A stretch of 45,560 nt of DNA from Planctomycetaceae bacterium (GTDB taxonomy: Bacteria > Planctomycetota > SZUA-567): assembly GCA_021205245.1 (NCBI GenBank), contig JAJPXZ010000162.1, positions 10,863 through 56,422 of the forward strand, written 5' to 3'. The notes below the pieces were generated by a model. It ran no database searches and was not told the origin of the DNA. It saw only the letters and a program-made list of their open reading frames with translations. Position numbers and translations under genes: made by a program. Positions 26,954 to 35,786 of this stretch are shown here, one piece after another. Every line of letters starts with the position of its first letter. Position 1 is the first letter of the stretch.

Positions 26954-27055
26954 TTGTTCCCCGATATTTATGGAAAGATTGACAATCATCCCCTGCCTGA
27001 ACACTATACAGTTTTACCACCGTCAAGGAAACGTCAACCGAAAGAATCGATAGAT

Positions 27056-27802
27056 ATGCTATCCCAACCCGAATTGCTCCGCTACAACCGCCAACTCCTC
27101 ATGCACGAGATCGGTCGTGACGGGCAGGAAAAATTGAAGGCCAGCGCCGTCCTTATCGTCGGCCTGGGCGGCCTTGGATCGCCGGTGGCCCTCTACCTGG
27201 CGGCTGCGGGCGTCGGCCGTCTCGGCCTGGTCGACATGGACCGGGTGGACGAAGGAAACATCCACCGGCAAATAATCCACGCCTCTGACGATGTCGGCGA
27301 GTATAAGGTTGTGTCGGCCCAGGCGTCGATACGCGCCATCAATCCGCTGGTGGAGACGACCATCTTTAAAGAAAAGCTGATTCCGGAAAACGCCGCCGAT
27401 CTCCTGATGCCGTACGACCTCGCCGCCGGGTGTCTCGATAATTTCGCCGCCCGCTACGACCTCGACGCCGCCTGTAGACAACAAGGCAAAACCCATGTCT
27501 ATGGATCGGTCCGTGGCTGGGAGGGACAGGCGTCGGTTTTCGCTCCAGGCGGTCCCTGTTACCGGTGCTTTTTCCGCGATCCCCCGCCCCGCGACTGGCG
27601 GCCGACCGACGACGACAAGGCTATTGTCGGCACCACGCCCGGGATTATCGGCAGCATTATGGCGCAGGAGGTCATCAAAACACTGTTGGGCGTGGACGGC
27701 ACGCTGCGGGGCCGGCTGCTCCTCTACGACGGCCTGCGGACGAAGTTCAGAGAATTGACGATGAAGACGAATCCGGCTTGCCCGGTGTGCGGAGAGAGAT
27801 AA
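27056..27802 (+). CDS. moeB: E1-like adenylyltransferase, MoeB/ThiF family
   Basis: The 248-residue product adenylates the C-terminus of a ubiquitin-like sulfur carrier. It shows RYNRQLLMHEIGRDGQEKL, the ATP loop VLIVGLGGLGSPVALYLAAAGVGRLGLVD, NIHRQIIH, the DNFAARY segment, and the two zinc-binding CxxC pairs CYRC (near 183) and CPVC (C-terminus). It has no rhodanese domain. MoeB cannot be told from ThiF without its partner; no MoaD or ThiS is nearby. TTGACA at 26979 could be part of its promoter but the -10 spacing is poor. The stop codon overlaps the larE start as TAATG. Confidence 0.83.
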   Translation: MLSQPELLRYNRQLLMHEIGRDGQEKLKASAVLIVGLGGLGSPVALYLAAAGVGRLGLVDMDRVDEGNIHRQIIHASDDVGEYKVVSAQASIRAINPLVETTIFKEKLIPENAADLLMPYDLAAGCLDNFAARYDLDAACRQQGKTHVYGSVRGWEGQASVFAPGGPCYRCFFRDPPPRDWRPTDDDKAIVGTTPGIIGSIMAQEVIKTLLGVDGTLRGRLLLYDGLRTKFRELTMKTNPACPVCGER

Positions 27803-28620
27803 TGGCAACAGACAGAATAACCAAACTGGATCGCCTGAAGGCTCTTTTACGCGGGTATGGCCGGCTCGCGGTGGCGTTCTCCGGCGGGGTCGACAGCACC
27901 TTCCTCCTGGCGACGGCGGTGGAGGCCTTGGGCGAGGGAGCGGTCCTGGCCCTGACGGCTCAGGCACCAAATTTTCCGGCGGACGAAGATAATTTTGCCA
28001 CCCGGTTTTGCACCGAGCGTGGCGTTGAACAGGTGCTGGTTCCGGTCAAGCTTCTTGAACTCGACGGCTTCACTGACAACTCGCCCGAGCGCTGCTACCA
28101 CTGCAAGACGGAAATCCTCGCAAAACTCGGCGCTGCCGCGGCCGACCTCGGCTTTACCATCATCGCCGACGGCGGCAATGTAGACGACCTGGGCGATTAC
28201 CGACCCGGACTCAAGGCTGTACGGGAGGCCGGGGTCGTCAGCCCATTGGCCGAGGCCGGATTCAGCAAGGCCGAGGTTCGCGCCAGCCTGAAGGAGATGG
28301 GCGTCGATATTTGGGATAAGCCTGCTGCCGCCTGCCTTGCATCCCGGGTGCCGTATGGTACCTCCATAACCGGCGATATCCTCACACGGGTCGAAGCGGC
28401 TGAAGCCTATCTCGCCGGCCTTGGCTTTCGCGGCGTGCGGGTGCGCCACCATGGCGACCTGGCCCGCATCGAAGTGCCTGGCGATGACCGGGTGCGGCTG
28501 TTCGATCCGGCGGTGAGCGAGCCTGTCGCGGCGCGGTTGAAGGAACTTGGGTACAGTTTTATCGCTGTTGATTTGCAGGGCTACCGCACCGGTAGCCTGA
28601 ACGAGAGCATCGGTCAATAA
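27802..28620 (+). CDS. larE: LarE-like ATP-dependent sulfur transferase
   Basis: The 272-residue PP-loop enzyme matches LarE, which adds sulfur to pyridinium-3,5-biscarboxylic acid mononucleotide when making the nickel-pincer cofactor of lactate racemase. The PP-loop is SGGVDST (27-33), followed by CYHCK (C98 and C101) and by ACLASRVPYG with C178, the position of the sacrificial cysteine in Lactobacillus LarE. With three such cysteines it resembles the LarE forms that bind a [4Fe-4S] cluster. It overlaps moeB by one base. larB and larC are not in the window. A terminator follows. Confidence 0.85.
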   Translation: MATDRITKLDRLKALLRGYGRLAVAFSGGVDSTFLLATAVEALGEGAVLALTAQAPNFPADEDNFATRFCTERGVEQVLVPVKLLELDGFTDNSPERCYHCKTEILAKLGAAAADLGFTIIADGGNVDDLGDYRPGLKAVREAGVVSPLAEAGFSKAEVRASLKEMGVDIWDKPAAACLASRVPYGTSITGDILTRVEAAEAYLAGLGFRGVRVRHHGDLARIEVPGDDRVRLFDPAVSEPVAARLKELGYSFIAVDLQGYRTGSLNESIGQ

Positions 28621-28622
28621 GC

Positions 28623-28652
28623 GGGGCCGGGGGTTTCGCCCGGCCCCATTTT
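28623..28652 (+). terminator. Intrinsic terminator of moeB-larE
   Basis: A 9-bp stem GGGGCCGGG / CCCGGCCCC (28623-28631, 28639-28647) with a 7-nt loop is followed by ATTTTG. It starts 3 bp after the larE stop. The stem may also serve the convergent aspD gene, though its minus-strand U-tract is weak. Confidence 0.75.
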
Positions 28653-28659
28653 GTCGCTC

Positions 28660-30258
28660 TTATTTCTTTTGCTTTTGGAACTCGGCGTAATACTCCTGCC
28701 CGATTCGGTACACTGCTTCACCGATCTTGCGGTATTCCACCTCCTTCAGGTTGGCCAAGGATACCCGGAACGACGGGTGGGTCGCGCCGAAGCCTTGCGC
28801 CGGAAGCAGCACGACCCCTGCCTCGTGGGCGAGGCGGAACAGGGCCTCGTTCGGTTTCAGTGTCTTCAGATACCACTGCACGAATTCCTCGCCGTAGCTC
28901 TTTCGGTAAATCGTCTCCACATCCAAGAGCTGGTAGTAATCCACCATGTTGCCGTCCTGCGGAGCCTGGCCGCCAAAGCCGTGGTAGAGCATGTCGTTCC
29001 GTTTGCGAATAAGCCGCTTCATGGCCGCCTTGTAGGTATCGGCGTGATCCATGAGGGAAAAGAGGGCGAACATCACCATCTGCACCTGCACCGGCGTCGC
29101 CAGTCCGGCGGTGTGGTTCAGGGCCACCGTGCGGCTGTCCGCGACCAGGCGGTCGATAAATTTCAGCTTGTCCGGTTCGGTCGATATGGATTCGTAGCGC
29201 TCGTGCAACTCCTTGCGGGTCGCCTCCGATTGTTCGCGAATCATCCGGTCCACGACATTGTCCTGATGCATGGCGATAGCGCCCATGCGCCAACCGGTCG
29301 CGCCAAAGTATTTCGAGAACGAATAAACGAGGATGGTGTTTTGCGGACACGATGCGAACAGTGAGGTAAAATCGTCCGCGAAGGTGCCATAGACATCGTC
29401 GGTCAGGAGGATGAGATCCGGGCGGATTGAAACGATGTGTTCGATGCGGCGGAGATTATCGTCCGACAGCTTCACCGACGGCGGGTTCGAGGGGTTGACC
29501 AGGAAAAACGCCTTGACGTCCTGGTCCAGCAGCTTGTCCAGCTCGTTTGTCGAATATTGCCAGTGGTTGTTCTCGTCGGCGTTCACCCCCACTTCGACCA
29601 GTTGGAAATCGTTCAGCTTGGGGATGTCGATATACGGGGTAAAGATAGGGAGGCCGAGAGCAATCTTGTCGCCGGGAGAAATGATGCGGTTTTCACGCAG
29701 CGAGTCGAAAATATAGGTCATCGCCGCCGTGCCGCCTTCGGTCGCGAAGATGTCGAACTCGCCCGGGAAGGGATGCATGCCGATCATCTCCTTGCGGAGA
29801 TACTGGTTCACAATCGATTCACTGTTTTTGAGCATCCGGTCGGGGACCGGGTAGTTGCAGCCGAGGATCCCTTCGCACATCTCGTAGATGAAGTCGCCGA
29901 CGTCCAGCCCCAGATGGTCCCTGACATACGAGGTCGCGGAGCGGAGGAATTTGACGCCGACATTATCCAGATGTTGGTGGACAAAGATATCGAACCGCGC
30001 TTCGATTCCCTCCCGCATCGGGAACCCGCCAACCCCCTCCGGCATGTAGGTCCAGGAGTTCTCCGACTCCTGCATGGCAAAGCGGCCCAATTGCAGAAAG
30101 CCGTGGCGGGGGATGGTGGCGAGGAAATTGGGGTTGCCCCGCCCGGCGTTGAGCATGGGTTTGGACAGGCTACCGGCGGCGATGTTGATAAGAGTGTCCT
30201 TGAGTTCGAACGGGCTGAGGGTGGCCAGCTCGGCATAATTGAGATCGGTATTATCCAT
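28660..30258 (-). CDS. aspD: Aspartate 4-decarboxylase (bifunctional aspartate aminotransferase)
   Basis: The 532-residue fold-type I PLP enzyme converts L-aspartate to L-alanine and CO2. It matches the family's long N-terminal part (LNAGRGNPNFLATIPR near residue 37, WTYMPEGVGGFP near 69), the FATEGGTAAMTYIFDSLREN segment, VNPSNPPSVKL, DDVYGTFADDF, and the Schiff-base lysine K316 in VYSFSKYFGATGWRMGAI. Length and arrangement are those of AspD/AsdA, and its closest-looking neighbours are dodecameric. It lies 22 bp after aspT, matching the asp operon of Tetragenococcus. Confidence 0.93.
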   Translation of the reverse strand: MDNTDLNYAELATLSPFELKDTLINIAAGSLSKPMLNAGRGNPNFLATIPRHGFLQLGRFAMQESENSWTYMPEGVGGFPMREGIEARFDIFVHQHLDNVGVKFLRSATSYVRDHLGLDVGDFIYEMCEGILGCNYPVPDRMLKNSESIVNQYLRKEMIGMHPFPGEFDIFATEGGTAAMTYIFDSLRENRIISPGDKIALGLPIFTPYIDIPKLNDFQLVEVGVNADENNHWQYSTNELDKLLDQDVKAFFLVNPSNPPSVKLSDDNLRRIEHIVSIRPDLILLTDDVYGTFADDFTSLFASCPQNTILVYSFSKYFGATGWRMGAIAMHQDNVVDRMIREQSEATRKELHERYESISTEPDKLKFIDRLVADSRTVALNHTAGLATPVQVQMVMFALFSLMDHADTYKAAMKRLIRKRNDMLYHGFGGQAPQDGNMVDYYQLLDVETIYRKSYGEEFVQWYLKTLKPNEALFRLAHEAGVVLLPAQGFGATHPSFRVSLANLKEVEYRKIGEAVYRIGQEYYAEFQKQKK

Positions 30259-30280
30259 TGTTATTCCTTACTCTTTCGCA

Positions 30281-31981
30281 TTAGACAAGTGACACCACCA
30301 GCGGGCCAAGGAGCGTTAGCAACACGTTCGCCAAGGCGTAGGTGATGGCAAAGGGGACGGTGGGGACGGAGTTGCCGGCTTTGTTCAGCACCTCGCCGAA
30401 GGCGGGATTGGCTGAACGGGATCCGGTAAGCGCGCCGGCAAGGATGGCGCTGTTTTTGTAGCCGATGACATAACGGCCGATGAGCATTGTCAGTATCAGC
30501 GGAATGATGGTGACGAGCAGGCCGACGATAAAGATGCTTATCCCGCTGTGCCGAATGGTCTGGATGGCTTGTTGACCAGACGCCAGCCCGACAATGGCCA
30601 CAAATCCGGCCAGGCCCAAATCCTTGAGGATTTGCACCGCGCCGGGCGGGATATAGCCGATGTCCGGGCGGCGGGTGCGCCACCAGCCAAACACCAGACC
30701 GGACAACAGCGCGCCGCCCCCGCTGCCGAGGGTCAAGGGCAGCCCTGCCACCCGGACGACGATAAGTCCGATCAGCAGGCCGACCACCATGCCCAGCCCC
30801 ATATAGACAAAGTCGGTTTTTGAACTATACACAGCCAGGTGGCCCAGCTTGGAACCGGCGCGGGAGACGTCTTGCGGCGAACCGTACAGGGTAAGGACAT
30901 CGCCCTTTTCCAATTGCGTGCTTGGGGTGATTGTCAGTTCTTTCCCGTCACGCCGGACCGCCATGACATATACGCCATGGGTCGTTTCACGGCTCAGCAT
31001 GTCCTTGAGGGTCATGGCCGGTTTGCCGGTGAAGGCGTCACGCGTCAGGGTGACGTCGTGACGGATAAGGTGAAGCTGCATGTCGTCGTCGCCGCGCACC
31101 TCTGTCCCGATCCCGGCGCCGTTTTTCAGGAGCGCCTCGCGCCTGCCGACAACCAACACCTCGTCCCCGCCTTTCAGCGTAACATCCGGCGTCACCGCGA
31201 CGCTCCGCTTGTTCCGCTTGATGCGTTCCACCGTGAAGCGGTAGTCGGGGTCACGCGATTCCAGTTGCGTCACGGTCCCCGAATATGTTTGCGGTAACGC
31301 ATAGACCCGGCCGACGATTTGTCCCAGAACCGGATCGCCCTCGGGCGCGACCACATCGTTCTGGGCATGGAGGGTGGCTTCTGCCGCCATGGCGTCGTCA
31401 CGGATGGACTTCCCCATAAACCTCGGCAGGATGTCGACGCAGATGATGATGGTGCCGAGCGAACCGAAAATATAGGTAACGGCATACCCGACCGCGACGT
31501 TCTGTTGCATGGTATGCACCTGGTCGGCAGCCAGGCCCAGCCGGGCGATGGCGTCGGACGCTGTGCCGATGATGGCGGATTGGGTCAACCCGCCCGCCGC
31601 CACACCTGCCGCAAGGCCCTTGTCGAGGTGGAACAGCTTGGCCAGGATAACCACTGTCGCCAGCCCGGTGACGGCCAGGCAAATGGCCAGGAAGATCTCC
31701 CGAAGCGAGCCTTTGTTGAGGGAACGGAAAAATTGCGGCCCGCTTTCATACCCCACAGCAAAGATAAACAACGCGAACAGGACGCTTCGTAGTCCGTTGT
31801 CAGCCGTTACCCCAACCTGGCTGATTATGACCGCCACCAGCAGCGATCCCGCGACGCCGCCGAGTTGGAACTTCCCAAAATTCACCTTGCCCAACCTGTA
31901 GCCAAGCGCGAGACTGAGGAAGAGTGCAATTTCCGGGCTTGCGGCTAAGAAGGCGTGCAGATGGCTAACGAGCCAGCTCAT
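30281..31981 (-). CDS. aspT: Aspartate:alanine exchanger, AspT/AAE family
   Basis: The 566-residue membrane protein has about five N-terminal helices, a soluble middle holding two TrkA-C (RCK_C) domains (for example GGDEVLVVGRREAL near residue 265), and about five C-terminal helices with the repeated GGLTQSAIIGTA and GALTGSRSANPAF signature regions, the AAE-family pattern. It exchanges aspartate for alanine electrogenically, so uptake and decarboxylation by AspD generate proton-motive force. I chose the ATG at 31981, preceded by AAAGGAGT, over the 32026 start. The 200-bp AT-rich gap to the divergent FHA gene has no promoter I can fix confidently. Confidence 0.92.
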   Translation of the reverse strand: MSWLVSHLHAFLAASPEIALFLSLALGYRLGKVNFGKFQLGGVAGSLLVAVIISQVGVTADNGLRSVLFALFIFAVGYESGPQFFRSLNKGSLREIFLAICLAVTGLATVVILAKLFHLDKGLAAGVAAGGLTQSAIIGTASDAIARLGLAADQVHTMQQNVAVGYAVTYIFGSLGTIIICVDILPRFMGKSIRDDAMAAEATLHAQNDVVAPEGDPVLGQIVGRVYALPQTYSGTVTQLESRDPDYRFTVERIKRNKRSVAVTPDVTLKGGDEVLVVGRREALLKNGAGIGTEVRGDDDMQLHLIRHDVTLTRDAFTGKPAMTLKDMLSRETTHGVYVMAVRRDGKELTITPSTQLEKGDVLTLYGSPQDVSRAGSKLGHLAVYSSKTDFVYMGLGMVVGLLIGLIVVRVAGLPLTLGSGGGALLSGLVFGWWRTRRPDIGYIPPGAVQILKDLGLAGFVAIVGLASGQQAIQTIRHSGISIFIVGLLVTIIPLILTMLIGRYVIGYKNSAILAGALTGSRSANPAFGEVLNKAGNSVPTVPFAITYALANVLLTLLGPLVVSLV

Positions 31982-32182
31982 GACGCGACTCCTTTCCATC
32001 CCCTCAATAATTTTAGTTAACTTCATTGCTTTACGAAAACGTTTATAGTTAATTTATGAGTCAAGGTATGATTTGCAACAGATTTCCCGATTTAATTGCG
32101 TAATTATTTTTTTTGGGTAGGATATTGGCGCGGTTACTGTAAGAGCGCGAAAAAAGGCGCGATGTCGATTCGGAGGAAACAG

Positions 32183-33451
32183 ATGGTACGACTCACCGTA
32201 CACAGGCCAGACAGATTGCCCGAGAGCTTCTCCTATGCAGAACCTGCGGAGATCAGCGTCGGCCGCAGTCGTACCTGCACCTATTGCATAGAATCAGACC
32301 CCATGGTGAGCCGTTTGCACGCGGTCATCCTCATCGACCCGCCGTCGGTTCGGATCAAGGATTTGAACTCGACCAACGGTCTGGCCATCAACGGCGAACG
32401 CTACGGGGCCGGCGGCAGGAGCCTGGCCCAACCAGTCGAGCTGTAGGACGGCGACGAAGTCATGGTCGGCCAGACCCGCATCGTCGTCAGTATGGTGCCG
32501 ACTCCCGGCGAAATGACCGTCGCCCGCAGCAATCCGGGCGGCCGCATGTCGGCCGACGACAATGCCTTCCTTACCGCCCCGGCGGCGGAGACGGTTAGCG
32601 CCATGCCGCCATCCATGCCGCCTGTGGCCGGCTACAAACTGACCCGCATCATCTCGCTCGCGTCTACAGGGTCGGTGTATCTGGGTGTGGATGAGTTGGA
32701 CGGCAAGCAAGTCGCCATCAAAATATTCTCTCCCGAAATCCCCTTCTCCCGCAAAACTCTGGAGGATTTCCGTCAGGAAATTGACTCCGCCCGTAAAGTT
32801 ACCCATCCCAACCTGGTTCGGCTCCTCAGCGCGGGCGAATTGGAACGAGGCGGGATGTATCTGGTAATGGAATATGCCGGCGGCCAAAACCTCACCAGCT
32901 TTATCCGCAGCCAAAGCGACGGCCGTCTCAGTCTGAAGACCGCCTACAACCTTATGTTGCAGCTCTCCAGCGCCGTATGCTATTTCCATCGCCACGGATT
33001 TACCCATATGGATCTCAAACCGGCCAGCGTCATTATCCAGGATGACGACGGCCGCGATCTTGCCAAAATTACCGACCAGGGCTTCTCACGCTTTCTTGAT
33101 GAAACCGGGATTCTGCCCCGTGGCTATATGGGCCACGACACCCACCGTCTGGCGTATTTGCCGCCGGAGGAACTCCTGCCGGTTGTCGAGCCAAAGCCCA
33201 CCGCCGACATCTTTAGCCTTTCGGCCGTGTTCTACCTGATGCTGACCGGCCACATACCGTATAATTTCGGTGAAGGCGAAGCCAACCGTATTATGGTGGA
33301 AAAAGGGCAGACTATACCCATCGATGAGCGGCTTCCGGGCTTACCGGAACCACTGGTGGTCATTGTGGAGCGCGGCCTCAGCCTGGATCCCGAATCCCGC
33401 TACCAAACCGGCTGTGAACTTCTGGACGCCCTGGAGACGGTCCGCGTCTAG
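32183..33451 (+). pseudogene. FHA domain-protein (pseudo)kinase gene with in-frame TAG
   Basis: The reading frame is open from 32183 to 33451 except for a single TAG at 32444-32446 (codon 88), inside the last strand of the FHA domain. The FHA part shows VGRS, SRLHA and DLNSTNGLAING; after the TAG, DGDEVMVGQTRIVV continues the domain in the same frame. A kinase domain follows, with lysine K180 in QVAIKIF, but with a broken Gly-loop (SLASTGSVYLG), HMD in place of HRD (275-277), Ser for the metal-binding Asn (S282) and DQG in place of DFG (298-300). A strong GGAGG site precedes the ATG at 32183; ATG 32462 could restart translation. The gene is either decaying, or a split pair. Confidence 0.7.
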
Positions 33452-34146
33452 CGTGTGACAGAGTCTCCGGCTTGGTCCGGAGACTCGACCAAATCGAGCG
33501 ACAGCACCTCGGCCATCGCGTGGCGGAGGTTTGGCAATACCGCCAGCATATCGTGTTGCGCGCCGGTCAAGCCGGCCAACGTCGCGACAGACCCTTCGGA
33601 AGCGTGGATGCCGCACGGGTGCATATACCGGGTAAAGTTCGTGGTATCTGTGTTGATGTTCAGGGCAAACCCGTGCCAGGTCACCCAGCGGCTGACAGCA
33701 ACCCCCACCGCAGCCACCTTGCCTCCGCCGACCCACGTCCCGGTCAACCCATCGCGTCTACCGCCTTCGATACCGTATTTACCAAGGAAAACAATAACGC
33801 ATTCCTCCAGGAGCCGGAGGTAGCGGTGCAAACTGCGGCCATACCAGTCCAGACGCAAAATGGGATATACCGTCCACTGTCCAGGTCCGTGGTAGGTGAC
33901 ATCCCCTCCCCGGCTAGTGGGAAAGAACTCTATCCCTTCCTCGCCCAGCTTGGCTGCATCGACCAACAGGTTGGAGCCGTCGCCCGACCTGCCGCAGGTG
34001 ATGACTGGCTTATGTTCGACAAACAGCACCTCGCCAGGCCGGTCGTGATCGCCAGCCACCCGGGCCAACGTCTCCCGCTGCAGGCGGATGCCGTCTTCAT
34101 ACCCCAAATTTCGGTAGATGCGATATTCAGCGGGAAAACTCGTCAT
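33448..34146 (-). CDS. lipB: Octanoyl-[ACP]:protein octanoyltransferase
   Basis: The 232-residue enzyme moves octanoate from acyl-carrier protein to lipoyl domains. It shows RGGDVTYHGPGQW, the lysine region in GGGKVAAVGVAVSRWVTWHGFALNI, and the catalytic cysteine in MHPCGIHASEGSVATL. Length is normal. It starts with a TAATG overlap on coaX, and its 3' end overlaps the convergent FHA-kinase gene by 4 bp. The partner lipA is not in the window. Confidence 0.94.
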   Translation of the reverse strand: MTSFPAEYRIYRNLGYEDGIRLQRETLARVAGDHDRPGEVLFVEHKPVITCGRSGDGSNLLVDAAKLGEEGIEFFPTSRGGDVTYHGPGQWTVYPILRLDWYGRSLHRYLRLLEECVIVFLGKYGIEGGRRDGLTGTWVGGGKVAAVGVAVSRWVTWHGFALNINTDTTNFTRYMHPCGIHASEGSVATLAGLTGAQHDMLAVLPNLRHAMAEVLSLDLVESPDQAGDSVTR

Positions 34147-34928
34147 TATATGTACCGTTCAGCAAAAAGCCGTATGCCGTGAAGCATAAGGTCTTGGTCA
34201 TAGACATGTTTGGCTCCGACATACGGCGAGACCGCATTCCCCCACCCGCCGGTCAGGACCAATGGAAGCGGCGGTTCGCCATTCGACGGGATGTTGTCGC
34301 CGGCGCTGACCATCATTGCCGCCGTCGCCACGGCGGTTGGAAGGCATAGGTGCATTCCGTTCAGGAGAGCGTCGCGAGTATTGTCGCCGGGCAGGACCGC
34401 GTTCCAGTCCGGGAGTTCCGACGACAAGTCGGGCAGCATGGCTGCTGTCGACAACCCCGAGAGCCACAGACTCGGGCCTGGAATAATAAACCCGCCCTGG
34501 AAGACACCCTCGGCGTCGACATAGTCGATAGTCGCCGCACTGCCGCATTGGGCAACTACATAGCCGCGCTTTCCCTCATCACCAGCCATATGCATTTTTC
34601 CAGCCGCGAATGCCGACAAGAGCCGATCCACACCGGTCGTCTGCGGCGTGGCCAGGCTATGGGCCATGATGAAATCGGAGGCGGAACGGATAAACGTCCG
34701 GGCGATGCAGCACCTTTCAGCCACAGCCGCCACCGTGGCGTTGGCTGGCGGGTAGACCGACGCAATCCATACCGCCCGGTAATCGGTCAATTCGGCTAAT
34801 TCCAGCAACGCAACTTCGAGTTCATCCAAGTCCAGATCGCGGGTATGGAACGAACGTCTGCCGCGAATGGTGGAGCCTGAAAAGGCGACCATTCTTGTGA
34901 AGGTGTTGCCTATGTCGACTGCTATCAT
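34146..34928 (-). CDS. coaX: Type III pantothenate kinase (CoaX)
   Basis: The 260-residue product belongs to the acetate/sugar kinase fold and phosphorylates pantothenate in CoA synthesis. It shows the nucleotide-binding DIGNTFTRM at 5-13, TGVDRLLSAFAAG with the catalytic-site Asp (D101), and GGFIIPG. The usual Asp-x-Gly-Thr-Ala run reads QCGSAATID (127-135), so the conserved Asp and Thr are replaced by Gln and Ser. That is odd and may affect cation binding or activity. GGGAGG precedes the ATG. It overlaps lipB by one base. It is divergent from coaB, which completes the next CoA step. Confidence 0.88.
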   Translation of the reverse strand: MIAVDIGNTFTRMVAFSGSTIRGRRSFHTRDLDLDELEVALLELAELTDYRAVWIASVYPPANATVAAVAERCCIARTFIRSASDFIMAHSLATPQTTGVDRLLSAFAAGKMHMAGDEGKRGYVVAQCGSAATIDYVDAEGVFQGGFIIPGPSLWLSGLSTAAMLPDLSSELPDWNAVLPGDNTRDALLNGMHLCLPTAVATAAMMVSAGDNIPSNGEPPLPLVLTGGWGNAVSPYVGAKHVYDQDLMLHGIRLFAERYI

Positions 34929-34999
34929 GCCGTCCTCCCGTGCGGAGCCGCAAGCGGGGCCGCCGTTTCGGTGTATGCGTACGATGGAAACGCCGATAC

Positions 35000-35027
35000 A
35001 TTATAGGGAGGCGGGCCTTTGCCGCAA
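35000..35027 (-). promoter_or_regulatory. Promoter of coaX-lipB
   Basis: On the minus strand TTGCGG (35027-35022) and a perfect TATAAT (35005-35000) are 16 bp apart, about 65 nt upstream of the coaX ATG. Confidence 0.55.
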
Positions 35028-35034
35028 CAGCATC

Positions 35035-35062
35035 TTGCCTTGCGGCTGGAGGAAACGATAAT
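35035..35062 (+). promoter_or_regulatory. Possible promoter of coaB-murJ
   Basis: TTGCCT (35035-35040) and GATAAT (35057-35062) are 16 bp apart, about 55 nt upstream of the coaB ATG. Its boxes partly face the coaX promoter, so the two may interfere. Confidence 0.4.
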
Positions 35063-35117
35063 CGTTCTTTTTCGCCGCCGTCCGGTTGCCGGTCGGCAGC
35101 CAGTGTAAGGAAGCCGC

Positions 35118-35786
35118 ATGACCGCAACTCCCCTGCCCGACGGCCCATCACCCCGGGTGCTGATCACCGCCGGTCCCACTGCCGAGGACATCGATCCGGT
35201 GCGTTTTCTCACCAACCGCTCCAGCGGCAGGATGGGAATTGAATTGGCCGAGGCTGTGCTCCGGCACGGCGGGACGCCGATCCTGGTGCTTGGTCCAACC
35301 CATTTGCAGCCGTCGGAGGGTGTCCGGGTCGTCCGCGTCCGTTCCGCCGAAAACATGAACGACGCTGTGCAATCACATCTGGCGTGGGCCGACAGCCTGG
35401 TCATGGCTGCCGCCGTGGCGGATTATACGCCGGCCGAGCCTCTCGACGTCAAGCTGAAGAAAAAGGACGGCGATCTCATCCTGCGGCTCAAGCGGACGCC
35501 CGACATCCTGGCAGGGGTGCGCGAGCGGACGGAACGGCAGGGAAAGTTCATCGTCGGGTTTTCATTGGATGTGGGCGAGAATTTAAACGAAGGTAGACGC
35601 AAACTGTGCGATAAGAACCTCGATCTCATTGTTGTCAACACCACCGCCTCCTTTGCGGCCGACCGGGAGACGGCGCACCTCATCGGCCGCGATTGGAACG
35701 AGTCCCTTGGCGAGATAACAAAAGCCGCCTTGGCGGACCGTATCCTTTCCTGTATACTCGATCACACCAATGGAGGCCGCGAGTAA
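35118..35786 (+). CDS. coaB: Phosphopantothenate--cysteine ligase (stand-alone CoaB domain)
   Basis: The 222-residue product matches only the C-terminal half of bifunctional CoaBC. It joins 4'-phosphopantothenate to cysteine using CTP. It shows VLITAGPTAEDIDPVRFLTNRSSGRMG at residues 14-40, MAAAVADYTPAEPLDVKLKKK, LKRTPDILAGV and VVNTTASFAADRET. The flavin-dependent decarboxylase (CoaC) half is missing, so it should be encoded elsewhere. AAGGAAG precedes the ATG. It overlaps murJ by 17 bp. Confidence 0.9.
   Translation: MTATPLPDGPSPRVLITAGPTAEDIDPVRFLTNRSSGRMGIELAEAVLRHGGTPILVLGPTHLQPSEGVRVVRVRSAENMNDAVQSHLAWADSLVMAAAVADYTPAEPLDVKLKKKDGDLILRLKRTPDILAGVRERTERQGKFIVGFSLDVGENLNEGRRKLCDKNLDLIVVNTTASFAADRETAHLIGRDWNESLGEITKAALADRILSCILDHTNGGRE

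Noticed and set aside
26979..27010. TTGACA...TATACA as a promoter of moeB
   Set aside because: The spacing is 20 bp, too long for a confident call.
32042..32064. TTGACT...TATAAA on the minus strand as aspT promoter
   Set aside because: The spacing is 11 bp, too short for a sigma-70 promoter.
32444..32446. Amber codon as a reassigned (pyrrolysine or other sense) codon
   Set aside because: TAG ends many intact genes here, including DUF89, the aminotransferase, glyQS and the same kinase gene, so genome-wide reassignment is unlikely; no recoding element was seen.
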